Source: Burkholderiales bacterium
GTDB lineage: Bacteria > Pseudomonadota > Gammaproteobacteria > Burkholderiales > SG8-39
DNA: 6,859 nt
NCBI GenBank assembly: GCA_016649475.1
Contig: JAENXP010000122.1
Coordinates: 1-6,859 of the forward strand
Direction: 5' to 3'
The position numbers and the translations under genes were made by a program. Positions 1 to 5,886 of this stretch are shown piece after piece (position 1 is the first letter of the stretch; each line of letters starts with the position of its first letter). The notes beneath the pieces are model-generated. The model was not told the DNA's origin. It searched no databases and saw nothing but the letters and a program-made list of their open reading frames with translations.

Positions 1-1
1 C

Positions 2-436
2 ATGCAGCTGCGGGAAATACTTAGAATAAAAGGCAACCTGCTGATTACCATCGCGCCCGACGGGATGGTCAGCGATGGGGTCAGCATCATGTCGGAAAAG
101 GACATCGGGTCGCTGGTGGTGATGAACCAGGGGCGCCTGGTGGGCATGCTGACTTTCCGTGAAGTCCTGCAGGCGGTGCACAAGAACAAAGGCTCCATTC
201 AGGGCGTGCGTGTGGACGCGGTGATGGTGAAAAACCCGAGGACCATAGGGCCGGGCGTCGAAGTGGACGAGCTGCGCAGCGTGATGCTCGAGCACCACAT
301 TCGCTACATGCCGGTGATCGAAGGTGATGAGCTGATCGGCGTCCTTTCGTTTCACGATGTGGCGCGGGCGGTGCTCGAAGAACAGGCGTTCGAGAACCGC
401 ATGCTCAAGGGCTATATCAAGGACTCGCCGACATAG
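2..436 (+). CDS. Small protein with two CBS domains
   Basis: A 144-residue protein made almost entirely of a CBS pair (Bateman module), a fold that usually senses adenine nucleotides or S-adenosyl ligands in the cytoplasm. CBS1 spans about residues 15-62, with the typical core GSLVVMNQGRLVGMLTF (36-52). CBS2 spans about residues 72-126, with the core HIRYMPVIEGDELIGVLSF (99-117). No catalytic or DNA-binding domain is attached, so it is probably a stand-alone regulatory subunit whose partner cannot be read here. The ATG lies at the second base of the window, so its ribosome binding site is not visible. The N-terminus matches the usual length of such proteins, so the gene is probably complete. 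Its stop (434-436) lies just before the Tat motif of the next gene, which suggests co-transcription. The family call is firm; the function is unknown. Confidence 0.88.
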   Translation: MQLREILRIKGNLLITIAPDGMVSDGVSIMSEKDIGSLVVMNQGRLVGMLTFREVLQAVHKNKGSIQGVRVDAVMVKNPRTIGPGVEVDELRSVMLEHHIRYMPVIEGDELIGVLSFHDVARAVLEEQAFENRMLKGYIKDSPT

Positions 437-1703
437 CCGCGCTAATCTGAGAATTTCGCGCAGAAAATTTCTTGCGGCGGGGGCCGGCCTCTGCCTGGGC
501 GCCGGGGGGCTCGCCGCCTGGCGCTATTGGCCGGAGCAGGGTTTCGTCAACCCTTGCCGCGCCGACCTGCCGCAGGCGCTGGCGCGGCATGAGCTGGTGC
601 GCGCAGCCTGGGAAGGCATCGACGCACGCAAAGTGTGGGACAGCCACTGCCACCTGGCGGGCAACGGCGATTCCGGCGGCGGCATCCGAATCAACCCGGC
701 CATGGAAAGCCTGGGCGATCCGTTGCAGTACGTGCAGGGCCTGTTCTTCACCAACGCGGCTTGCGTGCGGGATGAGACTGGGCAGGTCGACCAAAGCTAT
801 GTCGAGCGCATGCGCGCGCTGATGAACGGCATGCCAGCGGGGGTGAAGCTGCTGCTGCTCGCATTCGACGCGAGCGTCACCGCGGCGGGCGCAGTGTCCT
901 GGGAACAGACCAGTCTCTACGTTCCGAATAATTACGCTGCCCACATCGCGCGGCGCCATGCGCAATCCTTCGAATGGGCAGCCTCGGTGCACCCGTATCG
1001 CCGCGACTGCGTCGAGCGGCTGGAAGCGGCGGTGGCGCAGGGTGCGCGTGCGCTCAAGTGGCTGCCCGCCACCATGGGCATGGACCCGGCGTCCGCGCTT
1101 TGCGATCCTTTTTACTCTGCCCTCGCGCGGCTCGATCTGCCGTTGATCACGCACGCGGGGCAGGAACGCGCGCTGCCCGGCGTGGATGCGCAGGAGCTGG
1201 GCAATCCGTTGCGCCTGCGGCGTGCGCTCGATCACGGCGTGCGCGTAGTGGTGGCGCACTGCGCATCCATGGGGCAGAACCGCGATAGCGACCGCGGCGC
1301 GTACGGCCCGGTGGTGGACAACTTCGCGCTGTTTGCGCGCCTGATGGAAGAGCCGCGCTACGCGGGGCGGCTCTACGGCGATATCTCGGCCATGACGCAG
1401 ACGGCGCGCGCCGGCGCGGCACTTGCGCAGGTGATAGAGCGCGAGGACTGGCATCCGCGTTTGCTCAATGGCTCGGACTATCCGCTGCCGGGCGTGTTTC
1501 CGCTGTACTCGGTTGAGTACCTGGTGGAGCTGGGCTACATCGAAAAAAGCGCGGCGCCGCTGTTCAGGGGGCTGCGCGAGCACAATGCGCTGCTGTTCGA
1601 CTTCGTGCTCAAGCGCAGCCTGCGCTCAGGCGGCAAGCGCCTGGCCGCAGGGGTATTCGAGACGCGCGCCTTTTTCGACAGGCAGGCGGCCGTGCCCGCC
1701 TAG
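357..1703 (+). CDS. Tat-exported amidohydrolase (amidohydrolase_2-like TIM barrel)
   Basis: Probable metal-dependent hydrolase or decarboxylase of the amidohydrolase superfamily. Numbering is from the ATG at 357. Visible ligand candidates are the HxH of DSHCHLAG (H97, H99) at the end of strand 1, K234 in ALKWLP, H266 in LITHAGQE, H301 in VVVAHCASMG and D374 in NGSDYPLPG, which is the expected order for the barrel. A twin-arginine signal, ISRRKFLAAG (33-42), followed by a hydrophobic Gly/Ala/Leu stretch, indicates export of the folded protein by Tat. No proper lipobox is seen. The start is a problem: 357 is the only ATG, GTG or TTG in frame before the Tat motif, but it lies inside the CBS gene, has no Shine-Dalgarno, and adds about 30 arginine-rich residues that look like out-of-frame CBS sequence. 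Initiation at CTG 447 (MRISRRKFL...) would give a typical Tat peptide but is non-standard. The substrate cannot be told. Confidence 0.85.
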   Translation: MWRGRCSKNRRSRTACSRAISRTRRHSRANLRISRRKFLAAGAGLCLGAGGLAAWRYWPEQGFVNPCRADLPQALARHELVRAAWEGIDARKVWDSHCHLAGNGDSGGGIRINPAMESLGDPLQYVQGLFFTNAACVRDETGQVDQSYVERMRALMNGMPAGVKLLLLAFDASVTAAGAVSWEQTSLYVPNNYAAHIARRHAQSFEWAASVHPYRRDCVERLEAAVAQGARALKWLPATMGMDPASALCDPFYSALARLDLPLITHAGQERALPGVDAQELGNPLRLRRALDHGVRVVVAHCASMGQNRDSDRGAYGPVVDNFALFARLMEEPRYAGRLYGDISAMTQTARAGAALAQVIEREDWHPRLLNGSDYPLPGVFPLYSVEYLVELGYIEKSAAPLFRGLREHNALLFDFVLKRSLRSGGKRLAAGVFETRAFFDRQAAVPA

Positions 1704-1709
1704 GCAAAG

Positions 1710-1737
1710 GGTCGCGCAGGCGCGCCTGGGGGCGACC
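1710..1737. terminator. GC-rich hairpin between convergent genes, possible bidirectional terminator
   Basis: GGTCGC (1710-1715) pairs with GCGACC (1732-1737) around the perfect palindrome CAGGCGCGCCTG (1717-1728). It sits in the 37-base gap between the amidohydrolase stop and the stop of the convergent DUF169 gene, where a shared terminator is expected. The flanking T/A tracts are poor (TTCCT on one side, CTTTG on the other), so intrinsic termination may be weak. Confidence 0.45.
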
Positions 1738-1740
1738 TTC

Positions 1741-2541
1741 CTACTTGCGCGATGGATAGCTCGCGCCCATGCCCGCGCGCACGTCCGCCTGGATGCCGTA
1801 CTGCGGAATGGGGTATCGGAGGCCGTTCGCCGACAGCGCCTGCATACCCGCGATCGCTTTGGGCAAATACCGTGGCGGCAGGGCCAGCAACATCTCGTCG
1901 TCGAGTACGCCGCCGTAGCGCCGCTCCGCATAGCAGGGTATGGACAGGCTGGGCTCGCCACTGGCGAGCGCGCGGCCCCAGGAATCGGCGCAAGCCGATT
2001 CGCCCACTACGCCCCAGTCGAATTTCTTGTAGCCCGACCATTGCAGGCCGTTGATGAAAATGATCATTTGCCCGGGTGTGGCGTAGATAAGGCAGATGTC
2101 CGGCGGATCCAGCCGGCCGCTGGCTAGCGGCGATACCGCCATGGCCTGGTATTTTCCGTGCGGCACTACATCCATCGCATGCTGGTGCGCCGAGGCATCG
2201 GCTACGGTGGCGAACCACACCCCGGCCATGTGCTTGCCGGAGCGCCACGCCTCATCCTGCGGGGCGAGGCCGATGACCGCGCCGCATTGCGCGCCCACCA
2301 GATCCTCCCGCGTAATCCCGACAGTGAAGCCGAGGCGCGCGGCCTGCGCCACTATCTGGTCGGTGGTGTGGATGGCGCTGGGGCGGCGCAGCTTCGGAAT
2401 GGCCTGCAGGTCCTCGACACGCTCGAACAGTTTCATGCCGATGGGCGTGGTCTTCAGGCGCAGCAGCCGGTTCAGTTCATCGACGAGGCCGGGCCAGTCA
2501 TAGCGTTCCTGCGCTGCGGCAGGCGTAGTTGCGTTCGGCAC
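1741..2541 (-). CDS. DUF169 family protein
   Basis: A 266-residue cytoplasmic protein that I recognise as DUF169 (COG2043 type), a family without an established function to my knowledge. No signal peptide or membrane segment is seen. From the GTG start, the features are an N-terminal helix [24 protein letters not shown], the segment [10 protein letters not shown] with C86, a central [12 protein letters not shown] block, and an [13 protein letters not shown] strand region. The cysteines are C86, C150, C184 and C203. I chose GTG at 2541 because AGGAG lies 8 bases upstream. The TTG at 2568 would add nine residues and place that Shine-Dalgarno inside the coding region. The gene converges with the amidohydrolase and diverges from aroC with an 80-base gap. 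Neighbours give no clear role. Family call fairly sure; function open. Confidence 0.82.
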   Translation of the reverse strand: MPNATTPAAAQERYDWPGLVDELNRLLRLKTTPIGMKLFERVEDLQAIPKLRRPSAIHTTDQIVAQAARLGFTVGITREDLVGAQCGAVIGLAPQDEAWRSGKHMAGVWFATVADASAHQHAMDVVPHGKYQAMAVSPLASGRLDPPDICLIYATPGQMIIFINGLQWSGYKKFDWGVVGESACADSWGRALASGEPSLSIPCYAERRYGGVLDDEMLLALPPRYLPKAIAGMQALSANGLRYPIPQYGIQADVRAGMGASYPSRK

Positions 2542-2549
2542 TGGCGTTT

Positions 2550-2554
2550 CTCCT
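2550..2554 (-). promoter_or_regulatory. Shine-Dalgarno deciding the DUF169 start
   Basis: On the minus strand AGGAG, within AAGGAGAA, lies 8 bases before GTG 2541. This is the strongest ribosome binding site in the window and favours the GTG start over the in-frame TTG at 2568. Confidence 0.7.
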
Positions 2555-2582
2555 TCGCGGTCGGTCAAGTCGGGACTATCGT

Positions 2583-2588
2583 TATGTT
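2583..2588 (+). promoter_or_regulatory. Possible -10 element for aroC
   Basis: TATGTT lies 33 bases before the aroC ATG, in the divergent DUF169/aroC gap. No good -35 is found at 16-18 bases upstream, so this is only a candidate. The gap must hold promoters for both genes, but I could not find a clear one on the minus strand. Confidence 0.25.
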
Positions 2589-2621
2589 AAACTCGACGCA
2601 GCAAATCCGCGAGCGAAAACG

Positions 2622-3785
2622 ATGTCCGGCAACACTCTGGGAAAACTGTTCTGCGTCACCTCGTTTGGCGAATCGCACGGCCCCGCCTACGGTTGCGTGG
2701 TGGACGGTTGCCCGCCGGGACTGGAGCTTTCCGAAGCGGACATACAGCAGGAGCTCGACCGCAGGAAGCCCGGCACGTCGCGCCATGTGACGCAGCGACG
2801 CGAGGCAGACCGCGTGGAAATCCTCTCCGGCGTATTCGAGGGACGGACCACCGGCACCGCCATCGGTATGCTGGTGCGCAACGAAGACCAGAAAAGCAAG
2901 GATTACGGCAACATCGCCGAGAGCTTCCGCCCCGGGCACGCCGACTACACCTATTGGCAGAAATACGGCATACGCGATTATCGCGGCGGCGGGCGGGCCT
3001 CGGCGCGCGAGACCCTGGTGCGGGTTGCAGCGGGCGCCATCGCGAAGAAGTGGCTCAGGGAAAAGTACGGCATCACGGTGCGCGGCTATCTGTCGCAGCT
3101 GGGGTCGAACGTCATCGAGTTCAAGGACTGGGGCGCGGTCGGGCAGAATCCGTTTTTCGTGCCCGACATGGCGGCGGTGCCGGCGCTCGAGGCGTACATG
3201 GACGCGCTGCGCAAGTCCGGTGATTCCTGCGGCGCGAAAGTAACCGTGATCGCCGCAGGCGTACCCGTGGGCTGGGGCGAGCCGGTGTACGACCGGCTCG
3301 ACGCCGATATCGCCTACGCCATGATGGGCATCAATGCGGTGAAAGGCGTGGAAATCGGCGCGGGTTTCGCCGCGGTCGAGCAAAAAGGCAGCGAACATTC
3401 CGACGAAATTACGCCGGACGGTTTTCTGAGCAACCACGCTGGCGGCGTCCTCGGCGGCATTTCCACCGGACAGGACCTGTTGGTGAATCTGGCGATCAAA
3501 CCCACTTCGAGCATTCGTCTTGCGCGCCGTTCGATCAACAAGAAGGGGGAAGCGGTAACGGTGGAGACCCACGGCCGCCATGATCCCTGCGTCGGTATAC
3601 GCGCCACCCCGATTGCGGAAGCGATGCTGGCGCTGGTGCTCGCTGATCATGCGCTCAGGCAGCGCGCGCAGAATGCCGACGTAAGCACGTCGACGCCGAA
3701 AATCGCCGCGCGCGTACCCGCGTCCGGAGTAGCGGCGAAGTATGCGGCGAAGTCAGTAGACGATCCGGACGCCGAAGAAGCATAG
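2622..3785 (+). CDS. aroC: Chorismate synthase
   Basis: Converts 5-enolpyruvylshikimate-3-phosphate to chorismate, the last common step of aromatic amino acid, folate and quinone synthesis. It is cytoplasmic, a homotetramer in the family, and needs reduced FMN. Signature blocks are all present: TSFGESHG (13-20, catalytic H19), RRKPGTSR (47-54), [15 protein letters not shown] (102-116, catalytic H106), [14 protein letters not shown] (118-131), [19 protein letters not shown] (224-242), [14 protein letters not shown] (270-283) and [18 protein letters not shown] (318-335). The ATG at 2622 gives [10 protein letters not shown], the standard family N-terminus. The longer open frame upstream runs into the divergent gap and is rejected. 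The Shine-Dalgarno is weak (GAG, 9 bases upstream). At 387 residues it is about 26 longer than E. coli AroC because of an Ala/Asp/Glu-rich tail after NADVSTSTP. The gene looks monocistronic, as its downstream neighbour lies on the other strand. Confidence 0.98.
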   Translation: MSGNTLGKLFCVTSFGESHGPAYGCVVDGCPPGLELSEADIQQELDRRKPGTSRHVTQRREADRVEILSGVFEGRTTGTAIGMLVRNEDQKSKDYGNIAESFRPGHADYTYWQKYGIRDYRGGGRASARETLVRVAAGAIAKKWLREKYGITVRGYLSQLGSNVIEFKDWGAVGQNPFFVPDMAAVPALEAYMDALRKSGDSCGAKVTVIAAGVPVGWGEPVYDRLDADIAYAMMGINAVKGVEIGAGFAAVEQKGSEHSDEITPDGFLSNHAGGVLGGISTGQDLLVNLAIKPTSSIRLARRSINKKGEAVTVETHGRHDPCVGIRATPIAEAMLALVLADHALRQRAQNADVSTSTPKIAARVPASGVAAKYAAKSVDDPDAEEA

Positions 3786-3827
3786 GCGCTGTTGACATTC
3801 CGCGCAGGAGTGAGTCCGGTCGCGGGC

Positions 3828-3857
3828 AAAAAAAAGGCCCCCGACCAGCAGGGGCCT
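3828..3857 (-). terminator. Intrinsic terminator, minus strand
   Basis: On the minus strand a 7-bp stem (AGGCCCC/GGGGCCT, 3835-3857) with a 9-base loop is followed directly by a run of eight T (the A run at 3828-3835, whose last base closes the stem). On the plus strand the hairpin is followed by GAACATCAG, without a T tract, so it should not stop aroC transcripts efficiently. It ends a minus-strand transcript that points toward aroC. Confidence 0.8.
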
Positions 3858-4022
3858 GAACATCAGATGCGAGCAAATCGCAGCGCATCCGTGGATGCGC
3901 CACCCGATCCGAAGTCCGGGTTCCAATCAGGCAGGGGGAGGAGATCCCGACCGATTCGAACCCGCGCCGGCCCGTAACGGCGGATAAATCCCGGAGCTCG
4001 CTCCTGGGCCGGTTACAGCGGA
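3828..4022 (-). ncRNA. Candidate structured small RNA or long 3' UTR
   Basis: A minus-strand stretch with several stable hairpins (4012-3967, 3900-3883, 3882-3868) runs into the intrinsic terminator at 3857-3828. A possible -10 TATATT lies at 4034-4029, which would give an RNA of about 190 bases, but the matching -35 position is poor. The alternative is that this is the roughly 330-base 3' UTR of the small gene at 4377-4156, read from that gene's own promoter. I could not match it to 6S RNA, tmRNA, SRP RNA, RNase P RNA or a tRNA by eye. The 5' end given is only where transcription would begin from that -10. Confidence 0.3.
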
Positions 4023-4155
4023 TTCAACAATATATTCCCTCGTGCCATGCGGCGCTTTATGCGACGCCCTCGATGCGAGCATCGCCTCGCCGGCGCTTTC
4101 CTTGGCTATCGTCGATCCTGGCCGGTACACCAGGAGACTCGGCTCAGGGCTAGTT

Positions 4156-4377
4156 CTACTGCGTCGCGGTTGTCGTAGTTGTCGGCGGCAGTGCCGGACT
4201 GTCCTCATTGGACGAGGCAGCAACGGCCACTGCGACGACCGCCACGGCAGCGGCAATCATGCCGCCCGTGATCGCACCGGTCGCAGCGCCAGTCGCACCG
4301 CCGGCACCGGCGCCCTGTCCCAATGCAATGCCTGCAAGGAACATCGATGCAATCAGAGCTACGAGCATTTTTTTCAT
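4156..4377 (-). CDS. Small secreted or membrane protein with Gly/Ala segment and Thr tail
   Basis: A 73-residue protein. Residues 1-20 form a signal peptide (MKK, hydrophobic LVALIASMFLAGI, possible cleavage after ALG). Residues 21-39 are Gly/Ala/Thr-rich (GAGAGGATGAATGAITGG), like a glycine zipper. Residues 40-54 are a hydrophobic Ala/Val helix long enough to enter a membrane. The C-terminus is SSNEDSPALPP followed by a run of five Thr and ATQ. This architecture resembles the threonine-rich GfcA/YmcD protein of group 4 capsule loci, but I see no capsule genes nearby and the similarity is one of layout only. The ATG at 4377 has GGGGG six to seven bases upstream as a Shine-Dalgarno and a sigma70-like promoter further up. 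A second in-frame ATG at residue 4 would shorten the signal peptide. The function is unknown; the envelope location is an inference. Confidence 0.72.
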   Translation of the reverse strand: MKKMLVALIASMFLAGIALGQGAGAGGATGAATGAITGGMIAAAVAVVAVAVAASSNEDSPALPPTTTTTATQ

Positions 4378-4445
4378 TTTTTACCCCCGTTCACCATCGA
4401 AACTGGCCAGTCGCCGGCTGTCCTTGCCGCGACATTCATATGCTC

Positions 4446-4474
4446 AATATAGTAGGCGCTTTAGGAGAGTACAA
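4446..4474 (-). promoter_or_regulatory. Sigma70-like promoter for the small Thr-tail gene
   Basis: On the minus strand, -35 TTGTAC (4474-4469), a 17-base spacer and -10 TATATT (4451-4446). Transcription would start near 4439, leaving a 5' UTR of about 60 bases before ATG 4377. The -10 matches five of six consensus bases; the -35 matches three. Confidence 0.5.
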
Positions 4475-4632
4475 GAATAGTCCAAACGGACTGGATCGAA
4501 AGGTCCGGGCACGATCCTGCCGCCGCCGGCCAAGCGCGTGCGCGAGTTGCAATGAGGGTTGCGATATAAGCTATCCTCGGCGATTGCGCGCCTATTCCTG
4601 GTACCTACTTTTTTATCCATAAACCGTTGCCG

Positions 4633-5775
4633 ATGTCCGTACCGTACTGGCGCCTGTCCGCCTTCTATTTCGCCTACTTCGCCTACGTAGGTGCCGCTGC
4701 GCCGTATTTCAGCCTGTATCTGGCCTCGCTGGGGCTGGCGGCTGCGCAGATCGGCGTATTGCTCTCGCTCGGCTCGCTGATGCGCGTGATCGCACCGAAC
4801 TTCTGGGGCTGGGTCGCCGACCGCACCGCGCGGCGCGCGCGCATCATCGCCATCACGCTGGCGCTGGGCGGCGCCTGCTTCGCCGGTTTTTTCTTTGTCC
4901 ACTCGTTCTGGGGGCTGTTCGCCTTGCTGCTTGTGACCGGCTTTTTCACCAGCGCCTCGATGCCGCTCACCGAGTCGCTGACAATGTCGCATTTGCGCCC
5001 GGCGGTCAGCCGCTACGGATCCATCCGCTTGTGGGGATCGGTGGGTTTTATCATCACGGTGACGCTGGTCGGCTATGCACTCGATGTGCTGCCGGTTGCG
5101 AGCCTGCTGTGGATGGTGCTGGCGACCTACGCGCTGAGCTGGGTGTGCGCGCTGGCGGTACCGGATGCGCCCGGCGGCAGCGGCCATGCCGAGCCCGAAC
5201 CGGTGTGGAATATCCTGCGGCGGCCCGAGGTGGCGGCGCTGCTCGGTGCATGTTTTCTGATGAGCCTGGCGCATGGACCGCAGTATGCCTTTTTCTCGAT
5301 TTACCTAGTCGACCACGGCTACAGCAAGGCGGCGGTAGGCTGGATGTGGACCATAGGCGTGGTGGCTGAAATTGGCGTGTTCCTGCTGATGCCGGCGCTG
5401 ATGCGGCGCTATTCGCTATCGGCCATCCTGCTCGTTTGTTTCGCGGCGGCGGCGGTACGCTTTTTGATGATCGGCTGGGGCGTGGACTCCACTCCGGTGC
5501 TGTTCGCGGCGCAGTTGTTGCACGGACTGAGTTTCGGTGCGTACCACGCCACTGCGGTCACGGCGATACACCGCTGGTTTCAGGGAGCGAATCAGGTGCG
5601 CGGGCAGGCGATTTATCTGTCGGTGTCTTTCGGCGCGGGCGGCGTGCTCGGCAGCGCGCTTTCCGGCCTGGGTTGGGACAGCATAGGTCCCGCGTGGACA
5701 TTCAGCAGCGCAGCGTTCGCCGCCGTGGCCGGCTTTGCCCTGCTGCAATGGAAAGTGCGCCCTGCGCGTATCTGA
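4633..5775 (+). CDS. MFS permease, HcaT-like (phenylpropionate permease group)
   Basis: A 380-residue inner-membrane transporter with about 12 hydrophobic segments, the usual length for the group. An N-terminal helix YWRLSAFYFAYFAYVG (5-20) leads into PYFSLYLASLGL (24-35). An MFS motif A-like loop GWVADRTARRAR (59-70) lies between helices 2 and 3. YGSIRLWGSVGF (128-139) and GWMWTIGVVAEI (236-247) resemble E. coli HcaT YGKVRLWGSVAF and GYLWSLGVVAEV. HcaT is linked to 3-phenylpropionate uptake, but that substrate cannot be carried over here, since no aromatic-degradation genes are nearby. I chose ATG 4633 over the in-frame TTG two codons earlier; neither has a clear Shine-Dalgarno. A TATAAG at 4565-4570 may be a -10, but no -35 fits. 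The 254 bases upstream also hold the divergent promoter of the small gene. Confidence 0.88.
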   Translation: MSVPYWRLSAFYFAYFAYVGAAAPYFSLYLASLGLAAAQIGVLLSLGSLMRVIAPNFWGWVADRTARRARIIAITLALGGACFAGFFFVHSFWGLFALLLVTGFFTSASMPLTESLTMSHLRPAVSRYGSIRLWGSVGFIITVTLVGYALDVLPVASLLWMVLATYALSWVCALAVPDAPGGSGHAEPEPVWNILRRPEVAALLGACFLMSLAHGPQYAFFSIYLVDHGYSKAAVGWMWTIGVVAEIGVFLLMPALMRRYSLSAILLVCFAAAAVRFLMIGWGVDSTPVLFAAQLLHGLSFGAYHATAVTAIHRWFQGANQVRGQAIYLSVSFGAGGVLGSALSGLGWDSIGPAWTFSSAAFAAVAGFALLQWKVRPARI

Positions 5776-5830
5776 AACGCGCCCACGCCGCCGGCCCCCC
5801 TTGGCCTTGCGTTTGAGTCCGATTGTTCGC

Positions 5831-5858
5831 TTCAAACCCCTGTTTTCTGTGGCATAAT
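5831..5858 (+). promoter_or_regulatory. Extended -10 promoter for leuC
   Basis: CATAAT (5853-5858) is preceded by TG-G (5850-5852), an extended -10. TTCAAA (5831-5836) serves as a -35 with a 16-base spacer. The start would be near 5865, about 20 bases before the leuC ATG. No leader peptide rich in leucine codons fits in that space. Confidence 0.5.
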
Positions 5859-5886
5859 TCGACGCTGTTCAACCAGGTTTGAGACC

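Larger units (their letters stand above)
3786..4155. other. 370-base intergenic region rich in short inverted repeats
   Basis: I find no convincing coding frame between the aroC stop and the small minus-strand gene. Perfect or near-perfect inverted repeats are: AGGCCCC/GGGGCCT (3835-3857), TGCGA/TCGCA (3868-3882), GCGCATCC/GGATGCGC (3883-3900), CCGGCCC/GGGCCGG (3967-4012) enclosing GGAGC/GCTCC (3993-4004), CGATGC/GCATCG (4071-4084) and TCCTGG/CCAGGA (4116-4135). A 10-base direct repeat GATGCGAGCA occurs at 3866-3875 and 4072-4081. On the minus strand ATCCGCTGTAAC and ATCCGCCGTTAC form an imperfect repeat either side of the 3993-4004 hairpin. The hairpins differ in sequence, so this is not an array of one repeat family. 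Confidence 0.6.

Noticed and set aside
417..1583. 388-residue open frame on the minus strand
   Set aside because: Antisense shadow of the amidohydrolase gene: His/Arg/Gln-rich composition, no recognisable domain, while the plus-strand frame has all catalytic motifs.
2565..3650. 361-residue open frame on the minus strand
   Set aside because: Antisense shadow of aroC, with low-complexity Arg/His/Ala composition.
3940..3966. On the minus strand GCGGGTTCGAATC looks like a tRNA T-loop
   Set aside because: The 3' half of the T-stem (GGTCG) does not pair with GCGGG, no acceptor stem or CCA end follows, and no D- and anticodon arms fit upstream. It is neither a tRNA nor a tmRNA end that I can fold.
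4034..4047. TGGCACG on the minus strand resembling a sigma54 -24 element
   Set aside because: The required GC at -12 (TTGCW) is absent; the bases at that spacing are AATAT.
4479..4492. AGTCC-AAAC-GGACT hairpin upstream of the small gene
   Set aside because: Five pairs, no T run on either strand and no repeat elsewhere; it lies just upstream of the -35 and could be an operator, but nothing supports that.
4444..5274. 276-residue open frame on the minus strand
   Set aside because: Antisense shadow of the MFS permease, rich in Arg/Gln/His with no domain signal.
5775..5814. Inverted repeat AAACGC/GCGTTT after the MFS stop as a terminator
   Set aside because: Only six pairs with a 28-base interior and no T tract; the inner GGCC repeats are weak. 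Not enough to call.
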